Assembly (NCBI GenBank): GCA_002496385.1
Contig: DAJR01000047.1
Coordinates: 34,911-80,099, forward strand
Direction: 5' to 3'
Length of the DNA: 45,189 nt
Source of the DNA: Methanomassiliicoccales archaeon UBA147
GTDB lineage: Archaea; Thermoplasmatota; Thermoplasmata; SG8-5
Of this stretch, positions 25,875 to 34,859 are shown in pieces (the stretch's first letter is position 1; each line of letters starts with the position of its first letter). The position numbers and the translations under genes are program-made. Under the pieces are notes generated by a model. It ran no database searches, was not told the DNA's origin, and saw only the letters and a program-made list of their open reading frames with translations.

Positions 25875-27188
25875 TCACTTCCCCCCCTTGAGAGCCATTG
25901 AAACAATCTTGGTCATATGGGTCTCGGGCCCGAAGACCTCGATGGGCACTCCGAGCTCTTTCCCGAGCTCCCTCATGCGCTTCAGGCCTTCCTGGTAGTT
26001 CGGCCCGCCCCTGCGGACATATATCTTGACCTTGTTCTCCTGGAGCTTATTCTGGTACTCCTTGAGAGCCTTGACAATGCCCTTGAAGGTGTTGGCCACG
26101 TCCGTGAAATTGGCTATCCCGCCCCCGATGAGCAGGAACTTGCCCCTGGGGTTCTTCTTCCTGGTCATCAGGTCGAGTATGGTCTTGGCGTAGAGGTATG
26201 TGAAATCCTCGTTCGGGTCGCCGGAGTACTCGCCGTAATTGGCCATCTCGTTCATGAAACCCAGGTCGGTGATGGTATCGGCGTAGATGACGGAAGCCCC
26301 GCCCCCCGCCACCATGGTCCAGACCCTTCCCTCGGGGTTGAGGACGGTGAGCTTCAGGGAGGCGCCCGTCTGGGAATCCAGCTCCTCGATGTAGGCCTCT
26401 TCCTTGGACGGGTTCCTGCCGAACGGCGCGGGGAAGGATATGTCACCCCATTTCCTGCCGCTCTCGAACTCGCCGGTGCTGTCAAGTTTTGCCGCGAGGT
26501 CCAGGGGCATCACTGTCTTTTCTGTCACGACTATCGGGTTGATCTCCAGATAGGCGAAGTTCAGGTCAGCGTAGAATTTGAACAGCGCATCGATGAAGGC
26601 CGCAACATGCTTCTGGCGCTTTGCCGGGACCTTGCCCAGGAGCTTTTTCGTGATCTCGGCTTGCGTCGGGAACTTGCCCACGGCAATGTCCATCCTGGAA
26701 GCCTTGGCATCCACGTCCCCGACGTTGACGCCGCCCTGATGGTAGAACAGTATGGCATCTCCATCCTTCGTGGACATTATCGACACATAGCACTCGTCGG
26801 ATTCCTTGTGCGGGACCATGGGCTCAACGATGAAATGCGTTAGCTGGCCCGTGGTGCCTTTGTCGGTCGGCTTGCCCTTGGCGTCGAACTTCCCATAGAT
26901 GGTGATAGGGCCCTTGGATTTCTCCTTTATCCATTTTTTGGCCTGCTCCCAGTTGGCGCCGACAAGTATCAGCTTGTTCTTGCCGCGGCGTTTTATCAGC
27001 TGGTCCGGTTTGACGACCAGCTTATCCTTGGTCAGCCACCTGTGCTGCGTCGGCAGCTTGGCCATGTCGGTGTCCGGTCCGACGGTGACGTACTTGTCCT
27101 CGATGGAGAATTTCCCGCCGGAGTATTCCTTGAAAAGACGGGCAAGCATGCGCTTGCCGTCCGCCTCCCTAATCGCTTTTTGTGCCAT
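25875..27188 (-). CDS. aclB: ATP-citrate lyase, small (beta-type) subunit
   Basis: A 437-residue ATP-grasp subunit matching the N-terminal third of animal ACLY and bacterial AclB. The start AQKAIREADGKRMLARLF parallels the start of ACLY. LVVKPDQLIKRRGK is the ATP-grasp lysine region, YLEINPIVV carries the metal-binding Glu/Asn, and MVAGGGASVIYADTI with GGGIANFTDVA form the citrate-binding C-terminal domain. Gene order aconitase, icd, aclB, aclA with 1-17 nt gaps shows one transcription unit. Confidence 0.95.
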   Translation of the reverse strand: MAQKAIREADGKRMLARLFKEYSGGKFSIEDKYVTVGPDTDMAKLPTQHRWLTKDKLVVKPDQLIKRRGKNKLILVGANWEQAKKWIKEKSKGPITIYGKFDAKGKPTDKGTTGQLTHFIVEPMVPHKESDECYVSIMSTKDGDAILFYHQGGVNVGDVDAKASRMDIAVGKFPTQAEITKKLLGKVPAKRQKHVAAFIDALFKFYADLNFAYLEINPIVVTEKTVMPLDLAAKLDSTGEFESGRKWGDISFPAPFGRNPSKEEAYIEELDSQTGASLKLTVLNPEGRVWTMVAGGGASVIYADTITDLGFMNEMANYGEYSGDPNEDFTYLYAKTILDLMTRKKNPRGKFLLIGGGIANFTDVANTFKGIVKALKEYQNKLQENKVKIYVRRGGPNYQEGLKRMRELGKELGVPIEVFGPETHMTKIVSMALKGGK

Positions 27189-27198
27189 TCAAATCCCT

Positions 27199-28416
27199 CT
27201 AATCCATTTTCTTCTTCAGCCGCTTGGCAACCATGTCGATGAATTCCTCGGTGTAAACCTTTTGGTTGGTCGAGGACTCCTTGGCCACGAGCATCAGGTC
27301 GCCTGTCATTACTCCGCTCTCGACCGTCTCCTTGGCCGCCGCTTCCAGTTTGTTGGCGAAATCCACAACCTCTGGCGTACCGTCCAGCTCGCCGCGCTTC
27401 TTCAGGCAGCCAGTCCATGCGAATATCAGTGCCATGGAATTGCTTGATGTCCTCTCGCCCTTCAGATGCTTGTAATAATGCTTCTGGACGGTGCCGTGCG
27501 ATGCCTCGAACTCGTAGAAGCCCTGCGGGCTGACAAGCACCGAGGTCATCATGGCAAGAGACCCATACGCGGACCCGAGCATGTCGCTCATGACGTCACC
27601 GTCGTAGTTTTTGCAGGCCCAGAGCATGCCGCCCTCCGTCTTCATTATCCTTGCGACGGTGTCGTCGATAAGTGTGAAGAAGTACTCGAGACCGGCGTCC
27701 TTGAATTTCTGCTCCCAGTTCTTCCGGTACTCCTCCTCGAATATCTTGCGGAACTGGGCATCGTATGTCTTCGATATGGTGTCCTTGGTGCCCAGCCACA
27801 GGTGGAGCTTCTGGTCGTAGGCATAGGTGAAGCATGCCTTCGCGAAGCTTGCTATGGACTTGTCCGTGTTGTGTATGCCCTGGATGACGCCCGGGCCCTT
27901 GAAGTCCTGTATTGTGCCGCGGAACAACTCCTTGCCCTCGGCATTTGTGTACACCAGCTCGGCCTTGCCCGCCTCAGGCACCCGGTATTCGCAGTTCTTG
28001 TACACATCCCCGTAGGCATGCCTGCCGATGTGTATGGGCTTCTTCCAGGAACGAACGGCCGGAGGTATGTTCTTAACCAGTATGGGGGCCCTGAATACCG
28101 TGCCGTCCAACGCAGCCCTGATTGTGCCGTTTGGGCTCTTCCATTCCTGCTTCAGGCCGTATTCCTTCACCCGGTCCTTGTTCGGCGTGATGGTGGCGCA
28201 TTTCACTCCGACGCCGAATTTCTTGATGGCCTCGGCAGCCTCCAGGGTAATCCTGTCGTCGGTCTCGTCCCTCTTCTTCAGTCCCAGGTCGTAGTATTCC
28301 AATTTCATGTCCAGGTGCGGAAGCAGTAATTTGTCCTTCACCATCTGCCACATTATCCTGGTCATCTCGTCGCCGTCTATCTCGACTATCGGTGTCTTCA
28401 CCTTAATTTTTGCCAA
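27199..28416 (-). CDS. icd: NADP-type isocitrate dehydrogenase, eukaryote-like
   Basis: A 405-residue enzyme of the eukaryotic/cytosolic-type IDH class, recognisable from KTPIVEIDGDEMTRIMW at the start, SPNGTIRAALDGTVFR for isocitrate binding, KSIASFAKACF, and the late metal-binding acidic blocks LIDDTVARIM and KNYDGDVMSDML. It interconverts isocitrate and 2-oxoglutarate. I placed the start at TTG 28416, which has GGAGG 7 nt upstream; the frame is open further upstream but overlaps the aconitase gene with unrelated residues. Beside ATP-citrate lyase, reductive carboxylation of 2-oxoglutarate is a possible direction. Confidence 0.94.
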   Translation of the reverse strand: MAKIKVKTPIVEIDGDEMTRIMWQMVKDKLLLPHLDMKLEYYDLGLKKRDETDDRITLEAAEAIKKFGVGVKCATITPNKDRVKEYGLKQEWKSPNGTIRAALDGTVFRAPILVKNIPPAVRSWKKPIHIGRHAYGDVYKNCEYRVPEAGKAELVYTNAEGKELFRGTIQDFKGPGVIQGIHNTDKSIASFAKACFTYAYDQKLHLWLGTKDTISKTYDAQFRKIFEEEYRKNWEQKFKDAGLEYFFTLIDDTVARIMKTEGGMLWACKNYDGDVMSDMLGSAYGSLAMMTSVLVSPQGFYEFEASHGTVQKHYYKHLKGERTSSNSMALIFAWTGCLKKRGELDGTPEVVDFANKLEAAAKETVESGVMTGDLMLVAKESSTNQKVYTEEFIDMVAKRLKKKMD

Positions 28417-28432
28417 TTCAATTCCTCCTTGA

Positions 28433-30364
28433 TCACTTGACCGTGTAAGAGAGCAGGCCGCCCTCGAACAGGATGTCCTTCTGCCTCTGCGAGAGACTGT
28501 AAGTGAGCTCGATGTCAATGTTCTTTGTCCTGTTCTTTAGGATGACTGGCTCGTTGTTCTGCAGTTTCTTCTTGATATCGGGAATCTCGATCTCGTCGCC
28601 CTGTTCTATCCTGTCATAATCTCCCATGTCCTTGAATGCCAGGGACACTATGCCGAAGTTGACCAGATTGGCCGCGTGTATCCTCTCGACCGACTTTGCT
28701 ACGATGGCCTTCACACCGAGGTACATGGGGCAGAGCGCTGCGTGCTCCCTGGAGCTTCCCTGACCGTAGGACTCGCCGGCAACAATCACAGTATGCTTCC
28801 CCGCCTTCTTGGCTTCCATGGCCCTCTTGGGGAATGCGGTGTCCAGCGGCTCGAAGACGAACTCCGAGTATTTCGGCACGTTCGAACGATACTTGAGCCT
28901 GGCTCCGGCCGGCATGATGTGGTCTGTCGTGATCTTATCGCCGACCTTGATTCCGACGCTTCCGCGGATGTGCTCGGGCATCCTGTCGTTCACCGGCGGG
29001 GTGCCTATGTTCGGACCCCTGGCCACCTCGACGTTCCCGTCGGCGTCCTTGGGGAATATGAACATGGAGTCGTCAATCAGAAATTTAGCCGGCATCCTTA
29101 CCTTCGGGTATTCAATCCCGGACTTCCTGGGGTCGGAGAACTTACCGGTGATGGCTGCCACCGCGGCGACCTCCGGGCTGACCAGGTAGACCTGCGCATC
29201 TTTCGTTCCGCTCCGCCCCTCGAAGTTCCTGTTGCTGGTCCTCAGGGATATCGCTGCGGTCTTCGGGCTCTGGCTGTTGCCGATGCAGAAGCCGCAGGCA
29301 GATTCGAGCAACCTGGCGCCCGAATCCAGCAATACTCCGAGATGACCATCTTTGACTGCCATCTGGATGACCTGCCTCGAACCGGGCGCAACCCCGAACG
29401 AAACGTTTGGATGGACCTTCCTCCCCTTCATTATCTTGGCCACGGTGGCTATGTCCTTGTACGAGGAGTTGGTGCATGAGCCCAGCATGACCTGGTCGAC
29501 CTTGATGTCCTTCATGTCCGCAACCTTGACGACGTTCCCGGGACTGTGGGGTGCCGCGGCCAACGGCTCGATCGAGCCCAGGTCGAGTTCCACAACCTTG
29601 TCGTACACTGCGTCCCTGTCGGCGGCAAGCTCGACCCAGTCCGATTCCCTGCCTTGCGCCCTGAGGAATTTGAGTGTTTCCGCATCCGAGGGGAAGATGG
29701 AGGTCGTGACGCCCATCTCGGCGCCCATGTTGGTGATGGTCGCCCTCTCGGGAACCGTGAGGTTCCTGACCCCCGGGCCAGCGTACTCCATGATGACTCC
29801 GACATTGCCCTTGACCGTGAACATCTCCAGCATCTTCAGCACGACATCTTTCGCGCTCACCCACGGCTGGAGCTTGCCCTTGAGGTTAATCTTATAGACC
29901 TTGGGACACGTGATGTAGAACTCGCCGCCGCCCATGGCCACAGCGACGTCCAGCCCGCCGGCGCCTATGGCTATCATGCCGATGCCGCCGCCAGTGGGAG
30001 TATGGCTGTCCGAGCCGACCAGGGTTTTTCCCGGCTTGCCGAACCTCTCGAGATGCACCTGGTGGCATATCCCGTTCCCGGCCTTCGAGTAAATTATGCC
30101 GTATTTTGCCGCGACCGTTTGCAGATAATTGTGGTCGTCGGCATTCTCGAAGCCGACCTGGATGGTGTTGTGGTCCACGTAACTCACGGATAGCTCGGTC
30201 TTCACCTCTTTGAGTCCCATGGCCTCGAACTGAAGGTACGCCATGGTTCCGGTGGCATCCTGGGTCAGTGTTTGGTCTATCCTTATGCCTATCTCGTTGC
30301 CGGGCACATAGTCGCCCACTACCAGATGATTTTCCAGTATCTTTTGAGTCAGGGTCTTACCCAT
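28433..30364 (-). CDS. Aconitate hydratase (about 640-residue class)
   Basis: Single-chain aconitase of 643 residues, the shorter class known from Aquifex and many anaerobes. [4Fe-4S] ligands are in LGSCTNSSY and ACGFCIGNSQ; SDSHTPTGGGIGM is the substrate-binding region, and the C-terminal swivel domain contains AGESYGQGSSREHAA. It interconverts citrate and isocitrate. It is first in the operon; GGAGGGG (complement of about 30370-30376) is its ribosome binding site, and a TATA-like element lies near 30405-30417 on the minus strand. Confidence 0.94.
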   Translation of the reverse strand: MGKTLTQKILENHLVVGDYVPGNEIGIRIDQTLTQDATGTMAYLQFEAMGLKEVKTELSVSYVDHNTIQVGFENADDHNYLQTVAAKYGIIYSKAGNGICHQVHLERFGKPGKTLVGSDSHTPTGGGIGMIAIGAGGLDVAVAMGGGEFYITCPKVYKINLKGKLQPWVSAKDVVLKMLEMFTVKGNVGVIMEYAGPGVRNLTVPERATITNMGAEMGVTTSIFPSDAETLKFLRAQGRESDWVELAADRDAVYDKVVELDLGSIEPLAAAPHSPGNVVKVADMKDIKVDQVMLGSCTNSSYKDIATVAKIMKGRKVHPNVSFGVAPGSRQVIQMAVKDGHLGVLLDSGARLLESACGFCIGNSQSPKTAAISLRTSNRNFEGRSGTKDAQVYLVSPEVAAVAAITGKFSDPRKSGIEYPKVRMPAKFLIDDSMFIFPKDADGNVEVARGPNIGTPPVNDRMPEHIRGSVGIKVGDKITTDHIMPAGARLKYRSNVPKYSEFVFEPLDTAFPKRAMEAKKAGKHTVIVAGESYGQGSSREHAALCPMYLGVKAIVAKSVERIHAANLVNFGIVSLAFKDMGDYDRIEQGDEIEIPDIKKKLQNNEPVILKNRTKNIDIELTYSLSQRQKDILFEGGLLSYTVK

Positions 30365-30532
30365 AAAGTTCCCCTCCCTTGAGGTAAAAAACGGGTATCA
30401 TATGAACATATATAAAGATTGTCAAGTTATACGTATAATTATTCTTATTACGTAAATTTTTAAACTTTTTAAATAAACGATTAGACAAAATTACGAATTT
30501 ATAAGATAAATATTAAAATAAAGATAAATTGA
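30365..30532. promoter_or_regulatory. Divergent promoter region with two TACGTA-type palindromes
   Basis: The interval between the aconitase operon and the regulator is very AT-rich. TTATACGTATAA (30427-30438) is a perfect 12-bp palindrome and TTACGTAA (30448-30455) a perfect 8-bp one; their centres are 19 bp apart, close to two helical turns. The first lies about 10 bp behind the aconitase TATA (near 30405-30417, minus strand). For the plus strand, AATTTATAAG (30496-30505) is about 30 bp upstream of ATG 30533. The palindromes look like paired operators for the adjacent dimeric regulator; this is inferred from position and symmetry. Confidence 0.6.
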
Positions 30533-31615
30533 ATGGAAAAATACTTATTCACCATGCACGATAGGGAGTTGATGAACCTCTCGAAGAATGAGAAACTCGT
30601 GCTTTGGGGACTGGTTGCCCACCCTGATTTGAACGACATGGAACTGGCCGAGAACCTGGAAATGCGCTATTCCACGCTTTGCACTATCAGGAAGAGGCTT
30701 CGGGACGAGGATTACTACCGGACCATCAAGATCCCTGTGCTGCAGAGGTTGGGCACTGAGATGCTCTCGGTGATCTACACGGTATTCAACCCCGCGATCT
30801 CCGTCCAGGAAAGGGCGAAGATGACCACCAGGACCATAGAAATTTCCGAGGAGCTGTTCTACTCGGTCGGAGAAACCCACAAAGGGTTCTCCCTCAGCAT
30901 GGCCAACGGCTACCAGGACCTGTCCAAGATCAACGATATCAGGATAGAGACATTCGCCAAGGCCGGACTCCTGGATCAGAAACACCCCACAGAGGTCATT
31001 TTCCCGTTCGGCATCAGCAACATTCCCAGGTTCTTTGATTTCGCGCCGGTGTTGGCCAGGGCCCTGGGCATCGAACGGGAGAACCCGGTGAGCGGATTCA
31101 CCTCGGAGATGTCAAACCTGGAACTGAGCAATGTGGAGAAAAAGGTCTTGCTAGCATTGGTCGAGAAGCCGGACATGAACGAGAAGGACCTAGCTGCAGA
31201 GATGGGCCTGTCGAGATACACTTTCTCGAGGGCAAGGAAGCAATTGGATTCCAAGGGGCTGATAATCAAGAAAAGGATTCCGAACCTGCAAAAGCTGGGA
31301 TTCAAGGTCCTGGCCATCTCGCACATAATGTTCAACCTGAAAAAACCCTTCGACTCCAAACTGCTGTCAATGGGCGTCCTCCAGAACCCGGGGACAATCA
31401 TGCTTGCGGCGAGGAAGTTCGAATGCATCTCCCTGTCGGTCTACATGGAATATGAGGACTACCGGGAAGAGCACACGAGGGACATCCAGTACCTCAAAGA
31501 AAATGATTATCTCCTGGACATGCCCAACACGGCAAAATACATGATACCCAGCATGCTGGTAATGAAGGACATGATATTCGGCCCTATGGTCAAGAAGACC
31601 CTGAGGCTGGATTAA
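30533..31615 (+). CDS. Tandem-duplicated Lrp-like winged-helix regulator
   Basis: A 360-residue protein made of two homologous halves, each a winged helix followed by an alpha/beta segment. Half one begins near residue 16 (LSKNEKLVLWGLVAHPDLND) and half two near residue 198 (LSNVEKKVLLALVEKPDMNE); both continue with LA, a recognition helix with Arg, and an IPxLQxLG block. The spacing is the same in both, so this is an internal duplication. It resembles Lrp/AsnC-type archaeal regulators but lacks a recognisable RAM ligand domain. It is divergent from the citrate operon and probably controls it. It ends convergently, overlapping the KaiC-like gene by 4 nt. Confidence 0.78.
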   Translation: MEKYLFTMHDRELMNLSKNEKLVLWGLVAHPDLNDMELAENLEMRYSTLCTIRKRLRDEDYYRTIKIPVLQRLGTEMLSVIYTVFNPAISVQERAKMTTRTIEISEELFYSVGETHKGFSLSMANGYQDLSKINDIRIETFAKAGLLDQKHPTEVIFPFGISNIPRFFDFAPVLARALGIERENPVSGFTSEMSNLELSNVEKKVLLALVEKPDMNEKDLAAEMGLSRYTFSRARKQLDSKGLIIKKRIPNLQKLGFKVLAISHIMFNLKKPFDSKLLSMGVLQNPGTIMLAARKFECISLSVYMEYEDYREEHTRDIQYLKENDYLLDMPNTAKYMIPSMLVMKDMIFGPMVKKTLRLD

Positions 31616-32307
31616 TCCGTGACGACCTCGAACCCGTCGGTATCGAATATCAATGGCAGGTACTTTCTATCGTGCTTCGTCTGGCGCATCTTGACTATGC
31701 TGAGCCACAGCTTGACATCCGTTTCGTCCCGCCTCAGGTCCAGGTGGATGATGCCGTCCGCGAGGAAATCCTCGCTGTTGTGGCAGAACTTCTCTGAACC
31801 CTGCTCCATCTCGGTTATCAGGAAAGCCGTTATCTGCATGTCCCTGAGCCATTCGAAGAAGTGGAACAACTCTTCCCGGGGACTCTGGAACTTGGCCATC
31901 ACCTCAAGTATCGGCAGGGAGTCTATCACCACCAGGTTGATGTTCATGTTCTTCTTGAGGTTCTTCAGGTACATCTTGAAAACTTCCATCCAGGTCTGGT
32001 TGGTGAGCTGAACGAGCTTCTTCCTTATCATGCCCAGGTCGAGCACGCTGATCTCCTTCTCAAGACCGCCCAGCTTCATGCCCAGGCCGTCCATGTTGAT
32101 GAGCAGGCTCTCCCGGCTCTGCTCCAGCGTCACATAGACGCCGCTCTTGTCTTCCCTGTTGGCGTTGTGATAGAGGATATTGAAGGCGAATGAGGATTTC
32201 ATGGTGCCGGGCTTGCCTGCAACAAGGATGACCGAGCCCTCCGGTATGCCGCCCTGCATCACATTGTCCAGCCCTTTCACGTATGTCTTTATTCTCTCGA
32301 TTCTCAT
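31612..32307 (-). CDS. KaiC/RAD55-like RecA-superfamily ATPase
   Basis: A 231-residue single-domain ATPase. VAGKPGTMKSSF (residues 29-40) is the Walker A loop, NLVVIDSLP is Walker B, and KGLDNVMQGGIPEGSVIL is the start typical of KaiC-like archaeal proteins. These proteins are numerous in Thermoplasmatota and their targets are generally unknown; signalling is more likely than recombination because the DNA-repair-specific N-terminal domain of RadA is missing. Start ATG 32307 has GGAGGGG close upstream; the open frame reaches 32427 but overlaps the promoter (TATA ATATATATTTT, 32347-32357). Confidence 0.85.
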   Translation of the reverse strand: MRIERIKTYVKGLDNVMQGGIPEGSVILVAGKPGTMKSSFAFNILYHNANREDKSGVYVTLEQSRESLLINMDGLGMKLGGLEKEISVLDLGMIRKKLVQLTNQTWMEVFKMYLKNLKKNMNINLVVIDSLPILEVMAKFQSPREELFHFFEWLRDMQITAFLITEMEQGSEKFCHNSEDFLADGIIHLDLRRDETDVKLWLSIVKMRQTKHDRKYLPLIFDTDGFEVVTD

Positions 32308-32430
32308 TGTGCCCCTCCGATTCTGTGCCCATACCTCGCTATGACGATATATATTTTCCGCTTGGCAAAACAGAGACCAATCGGCGTCTCTGCCTCCAGC
32401 GATGATGCTGTGGCAGTGCGGAAACACAAC

Positions 32431-32439
32431 TTTTTATAC
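32431..32439 (+). promoter_or_regulatory. TATA box for the gfcR-like/lysS operon
   Basis: TTTTTATAC is centred about 40 bp upstream of ATG 32475, predicting a short leader that can carry the AAGGT ribosome binding site at 32464-32468. Confidence 0.55.
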
Positions 32440-32474
32440 GTCGCCCGGTATCACGATTTCAAGAAGGTATCGAA

Positions 32475-33080
32475 ATGAAGGGAATCGAGAGCATAGCCAA
32501 GAGGGCTCTGGAGCTCAAGCAGAGCGGAATGAATGACAAGGAGATAGCGAGGGAACTGCACCTTTCCGAGAACACGATAGTCTGGCTGCTGACGAAGGGC
32601 GTGAAAACCCAGACGACAACGAACGATGCCCCCCAGGATATAAAAATTGGCTGGAAATCGATTGGAGTCTTTGGAAGCCGAATTTCGATTATGGCCTCGT
32701 TGCTTTCTGACATTCTATTGGAGGAAGCCGAGAACGGAGGATATGAGGTCCAGACCGCTGTTGGCCTGGCCATTAACGGAATACCGTTGGCTACTTTCAT
32801 TTCCGAGGAGCTGGATATCGAGTTTGCGGTTTACAGGCCACCCCAGAAAAAGGTGATGACGGGAGCCCTCAGTTCCAATTATGCAGGCATCAAGGGGAAG
32901 AGTATTGTCGTTGTCGATGATGTCATCGGAACCGGAGAAACCATGGCCAAAACCATCGAGGACCTGAAGAACATGGGCGCCGATCCGAAACTTATATTGG
33001 TAATCGTGAACAAAACCCAGATGAGGGACATTGACGGAGTTCCCATCAGATCGGTCGTCAGGGCAAGCACGTTGGGTTAA
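32475..33080 (+). CDS. GfcR-type regulator: HTH plus orotate-phosphoribosyltransferase-like domain
   Basis: A 201-residue protein. Residues about 1-45 form a helix-turn-helix (IARELHLSENTIVWLL); residues about 58-201 are a type I phosphoribosyltransferase fold with the PRPP loop SIVVVDDVIGTGET (143-156). In haloarchaea GfcR is a transcription regulator of sugar catabolism that uses this fold as a ligand sensor; orthologues are often mis-annotated as orotate phosphoribosyltransferase. Here it precedes lysS by 20 nt in the same direction, an unexplained pairing. Its ligand and targets in this organism are unknown. Confidence 0.88.
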   Translation: MKGIESIAKRALELKQSGMNDKEIARELHLSENTIVWLLTKGVKTQTTTNDAPQDIKIGWKSIGVFGSRISIMASLLSDILLEEAENGGYEVQTAVGLAINGIPLATFISEELDIEFAVYRPPQKKVMTGALSSNYAGIKGKSIVVVDDVIGTGETMAKTIEDLKNMGADPKLILVIVNKTQMRDIDGVPIRSVVRASTLG

Positions 33081-33100
33081 CTTCAACCGGAGAGCAATAA

Positions 33101-34675
33101 ATGCACTGGGTGGACGTCTATGCCGAGCAACTGCTTGGCAGGGGTAAGAAGCATTTCGTGGAGAGCGGCACTTCGATCTCCGGGGAGCCGCATCTCGGCA
33201 GCGCCGAGGACCTCATCATTTCAGACGGGATAGCCAAGGCCATAATCGAGAAGGGCGGGGAGTGCAAGGCGATCTGGGCCATGGACGATCTGGACGGCCT
33301 CCGCAAGATCCCGAAGCAGTTGCCCAAAGAGTTCGAAGATTACCTGGGCCAGCCCGCTTTCAAGCTGCCCTGCCCGGACGGATGCTGCGCCTCTTTCGCC
33401 GACCATTTCACCCGCCCGTTCCTGGAGAATCTCGCCAGGATAGACGTGAAACCCGAGCCGGTCTCTGTCGCCAAGATGTACCAGGACGGGAAATACGACA
33501 ATGTGGTCAGGATCGCGATGGACAGAGCAGCCGAGATAACAGCTATTATCAAAGAGGTCTCGGGAAGCGACAGGGGCGACGACTGGCTGCCGTTCTTCCC
33601 GATCTGCGAGAACTGCGGAAGGATACTCACCACCCAGGCATATGCATGGGACGGCCAAAGGATATCTTACAGGTGTAAAGGCGGAATCGCGGGAAAGAAC
33701 TTTATAAAGGGATGCGGCCACGAAGGCGCGGTGGGCATACGCCAGGGAAAGCTTCCGTGGCGGGTCGAGTGGGCCTCCAGATGGAGCCATCTCGGAGTCA
33801 CTTTCGAGCCCATGGGCAAAGACCTCATGGCATCGGGCGGAACATACGAGACAGGAAAGGCTATATGCGAGAGGATATTCAACAGCCCGGCACCGCTGGC
33901 AGTGCCATACGAATGGATAGTCATCGAAGGGGGCAAGCGCCTCGGCAAATCGGCCGGCAGAATTCTCACAATCGGCGAACTCATCGACATAGCCACCCCC
34001 GAGATAGCCAGATACTTCTTCTTCCGCTCCAAGCCGACAAGTCACAAGGATATCGATTTCGGGCTGGGCATAACAAAACTCGCCGAGGAATATGAGATTG
34101 CGGAAAGGACATACTTCGGCCAGGACATGGGTTTACCCGAGAAGGAAATCGAGGATGTAAAGAGGAATTACACGGCCTCCCAGATATCCGGGATACCCGA
34201 GAGGCTGAGCCAGGTCTCGTATTCCCATCTGATTTCAACTGTCCAGGTCACCAATGACTGGGACCACATCCTGGAGAAACTGGCGCGGACGGACGACATC
34301 TCTGGAATGACCCAGGCGGAAGAACAGAGATTGAAGGTCAAGGTGGAGGCAGTGAAGACATGGCTGGCCACGCATGCGCCCGAGGACATGAAGTTCCAGC
34401 TGCAGGCGGAGCACCCGGAGATTGAGATTTCTGCGGAAGAGAAGGCAATCCTTGCGAAACTTCTGGGGAAGCTGGAGAAGGCCGAATGGACCGCCGAAAA
34501 GCTTCACGATTCGATTCATACGACCGCGGTTGAGTCTGGAATCAAGGCCGGCGCGATGTTCAACCTGATGTACCGCATATTCCTGAATCGCACGAAGGGG
34601 CCAAGATTAGGATACCTGCTGGCCTCGTTAGATCGCGAGTTTGTGGTTGAGAGAGTGAGGCACTTCTCGACGTAG
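33101..34675 (+). CDS. lysS: Lysyl-tRNA synthetase, class I
   Basis: A 524-residue class I LysRS, the archaeal form unrelated to the class II enzyme. The HIGH-like motif is SGEPHLGSAED (27-37), and the KMSKS-like loop is GKRLGKSAG (about 278-286), both diverged from textbook forms. A zinc-binding insertion has CENCG followed by a Cys/His cluster (CKGG...GCGHEG). The C-terminal helical domain binds the anticodon. GGAG at 33089-33092 is the ribosome binding site. It is followed by a hairpin terminator at 34757-34780. Confidence 0.95.
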   Translation: MHWVDVYAEQLLGRGKKHFVESGTSISGEPHLGSAEDLIISDGIAKAIIEKGGECKAIWAMDDLDGLRKIPKQLPKEFEDYLGQPAFKLPCPDGCCASFADHFTRPFLENLARIDVKPEPVSVAKMYQDGKYDNVVRIAMDRAAEITAIIKEVSGSDRGDDWLPFFPICENCGRILTTQAYAWDGQRISYRCKGGIAGKNFIKGCGHEGAVGIRQGKLPWRVEWASRWSHLGVTFEPMGKDLMASGGTYETGKAICERIFNSPAPLAVPYEWIVIEGGKRLGKSAGRILTIGELIDIATPEIARYFFFRSKPTSHKDIDFGLGITKLAEEYEIAERTYFGQDMGLPEKEIEDVKRNYTASQISGIPERLSQVSYSHLISTVQVTNDWDHILEKLARTDDISGMTQAEEQRLKVKVEAVKTWLATHAPEDMKFQLQAEHPEIEISAEEKAILAKLLGKLEKAEWTAEKLHDSIHTTAVESGIKAGAMFNLMYRIFLNRTKGPRLGYLLASLDREFVVERVRHFST

Positions 34676-34756
34676 GTCGTTGCCGTATCTGGGTTTCATT
34701 CCCCCCCAACACATCCATCGACATGCTAACCCGCACACCTATATCCATCCAGCATG

Positions 34757-34780
34757 CCCCGCCTGTGAGGGCGGGGTTTT
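34757..34780 (+). terminator. GC-rich hairpin with T-tract after lysS
   Basis: CCCCGCC (34757-34763) pairs perfectly with GGCGGGG (34770-34776) around TGTGAG, followed by TTTT. It lies about 80 nt after the lysS stop and looks like an intrinsic terminator; similar GC-rich hairpins also occur at the ends of IS200/IS605 elements. Confidence 0.55.
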
Positions 34781-34841
34781 AAATCATTTTGAATTCGAGT
34801 GCGCTTATAGATTGCATTTTCGAACAGTTGCCAAACAGGGA

Positions 34842-34859
34842 AGCCTCAGCTGTGAGGCT
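34842..34859. repeat. Second TGTGAGG-containing hairpin
   Basis: AGCCTCA (34842-34848) and TGAGGCT (34853-34859) form a perfect 7-bp stem with a 4-nt loop, followed by GGGG. It shares the string TGTGAGG with the hairpin 80 nt upstream. The spacing and similarity suggest related elements; function is unknown. Confidence 0.5.

Noticed and set aside
24002..27188. Succinyl-CoA synthetase alpha/beta instead of ATP-citrate lyase
   Set aside because: The alpha subunit is about twice the succinyl-CoA synthetase length and carries a full citrate-synthase-like lyase domain.
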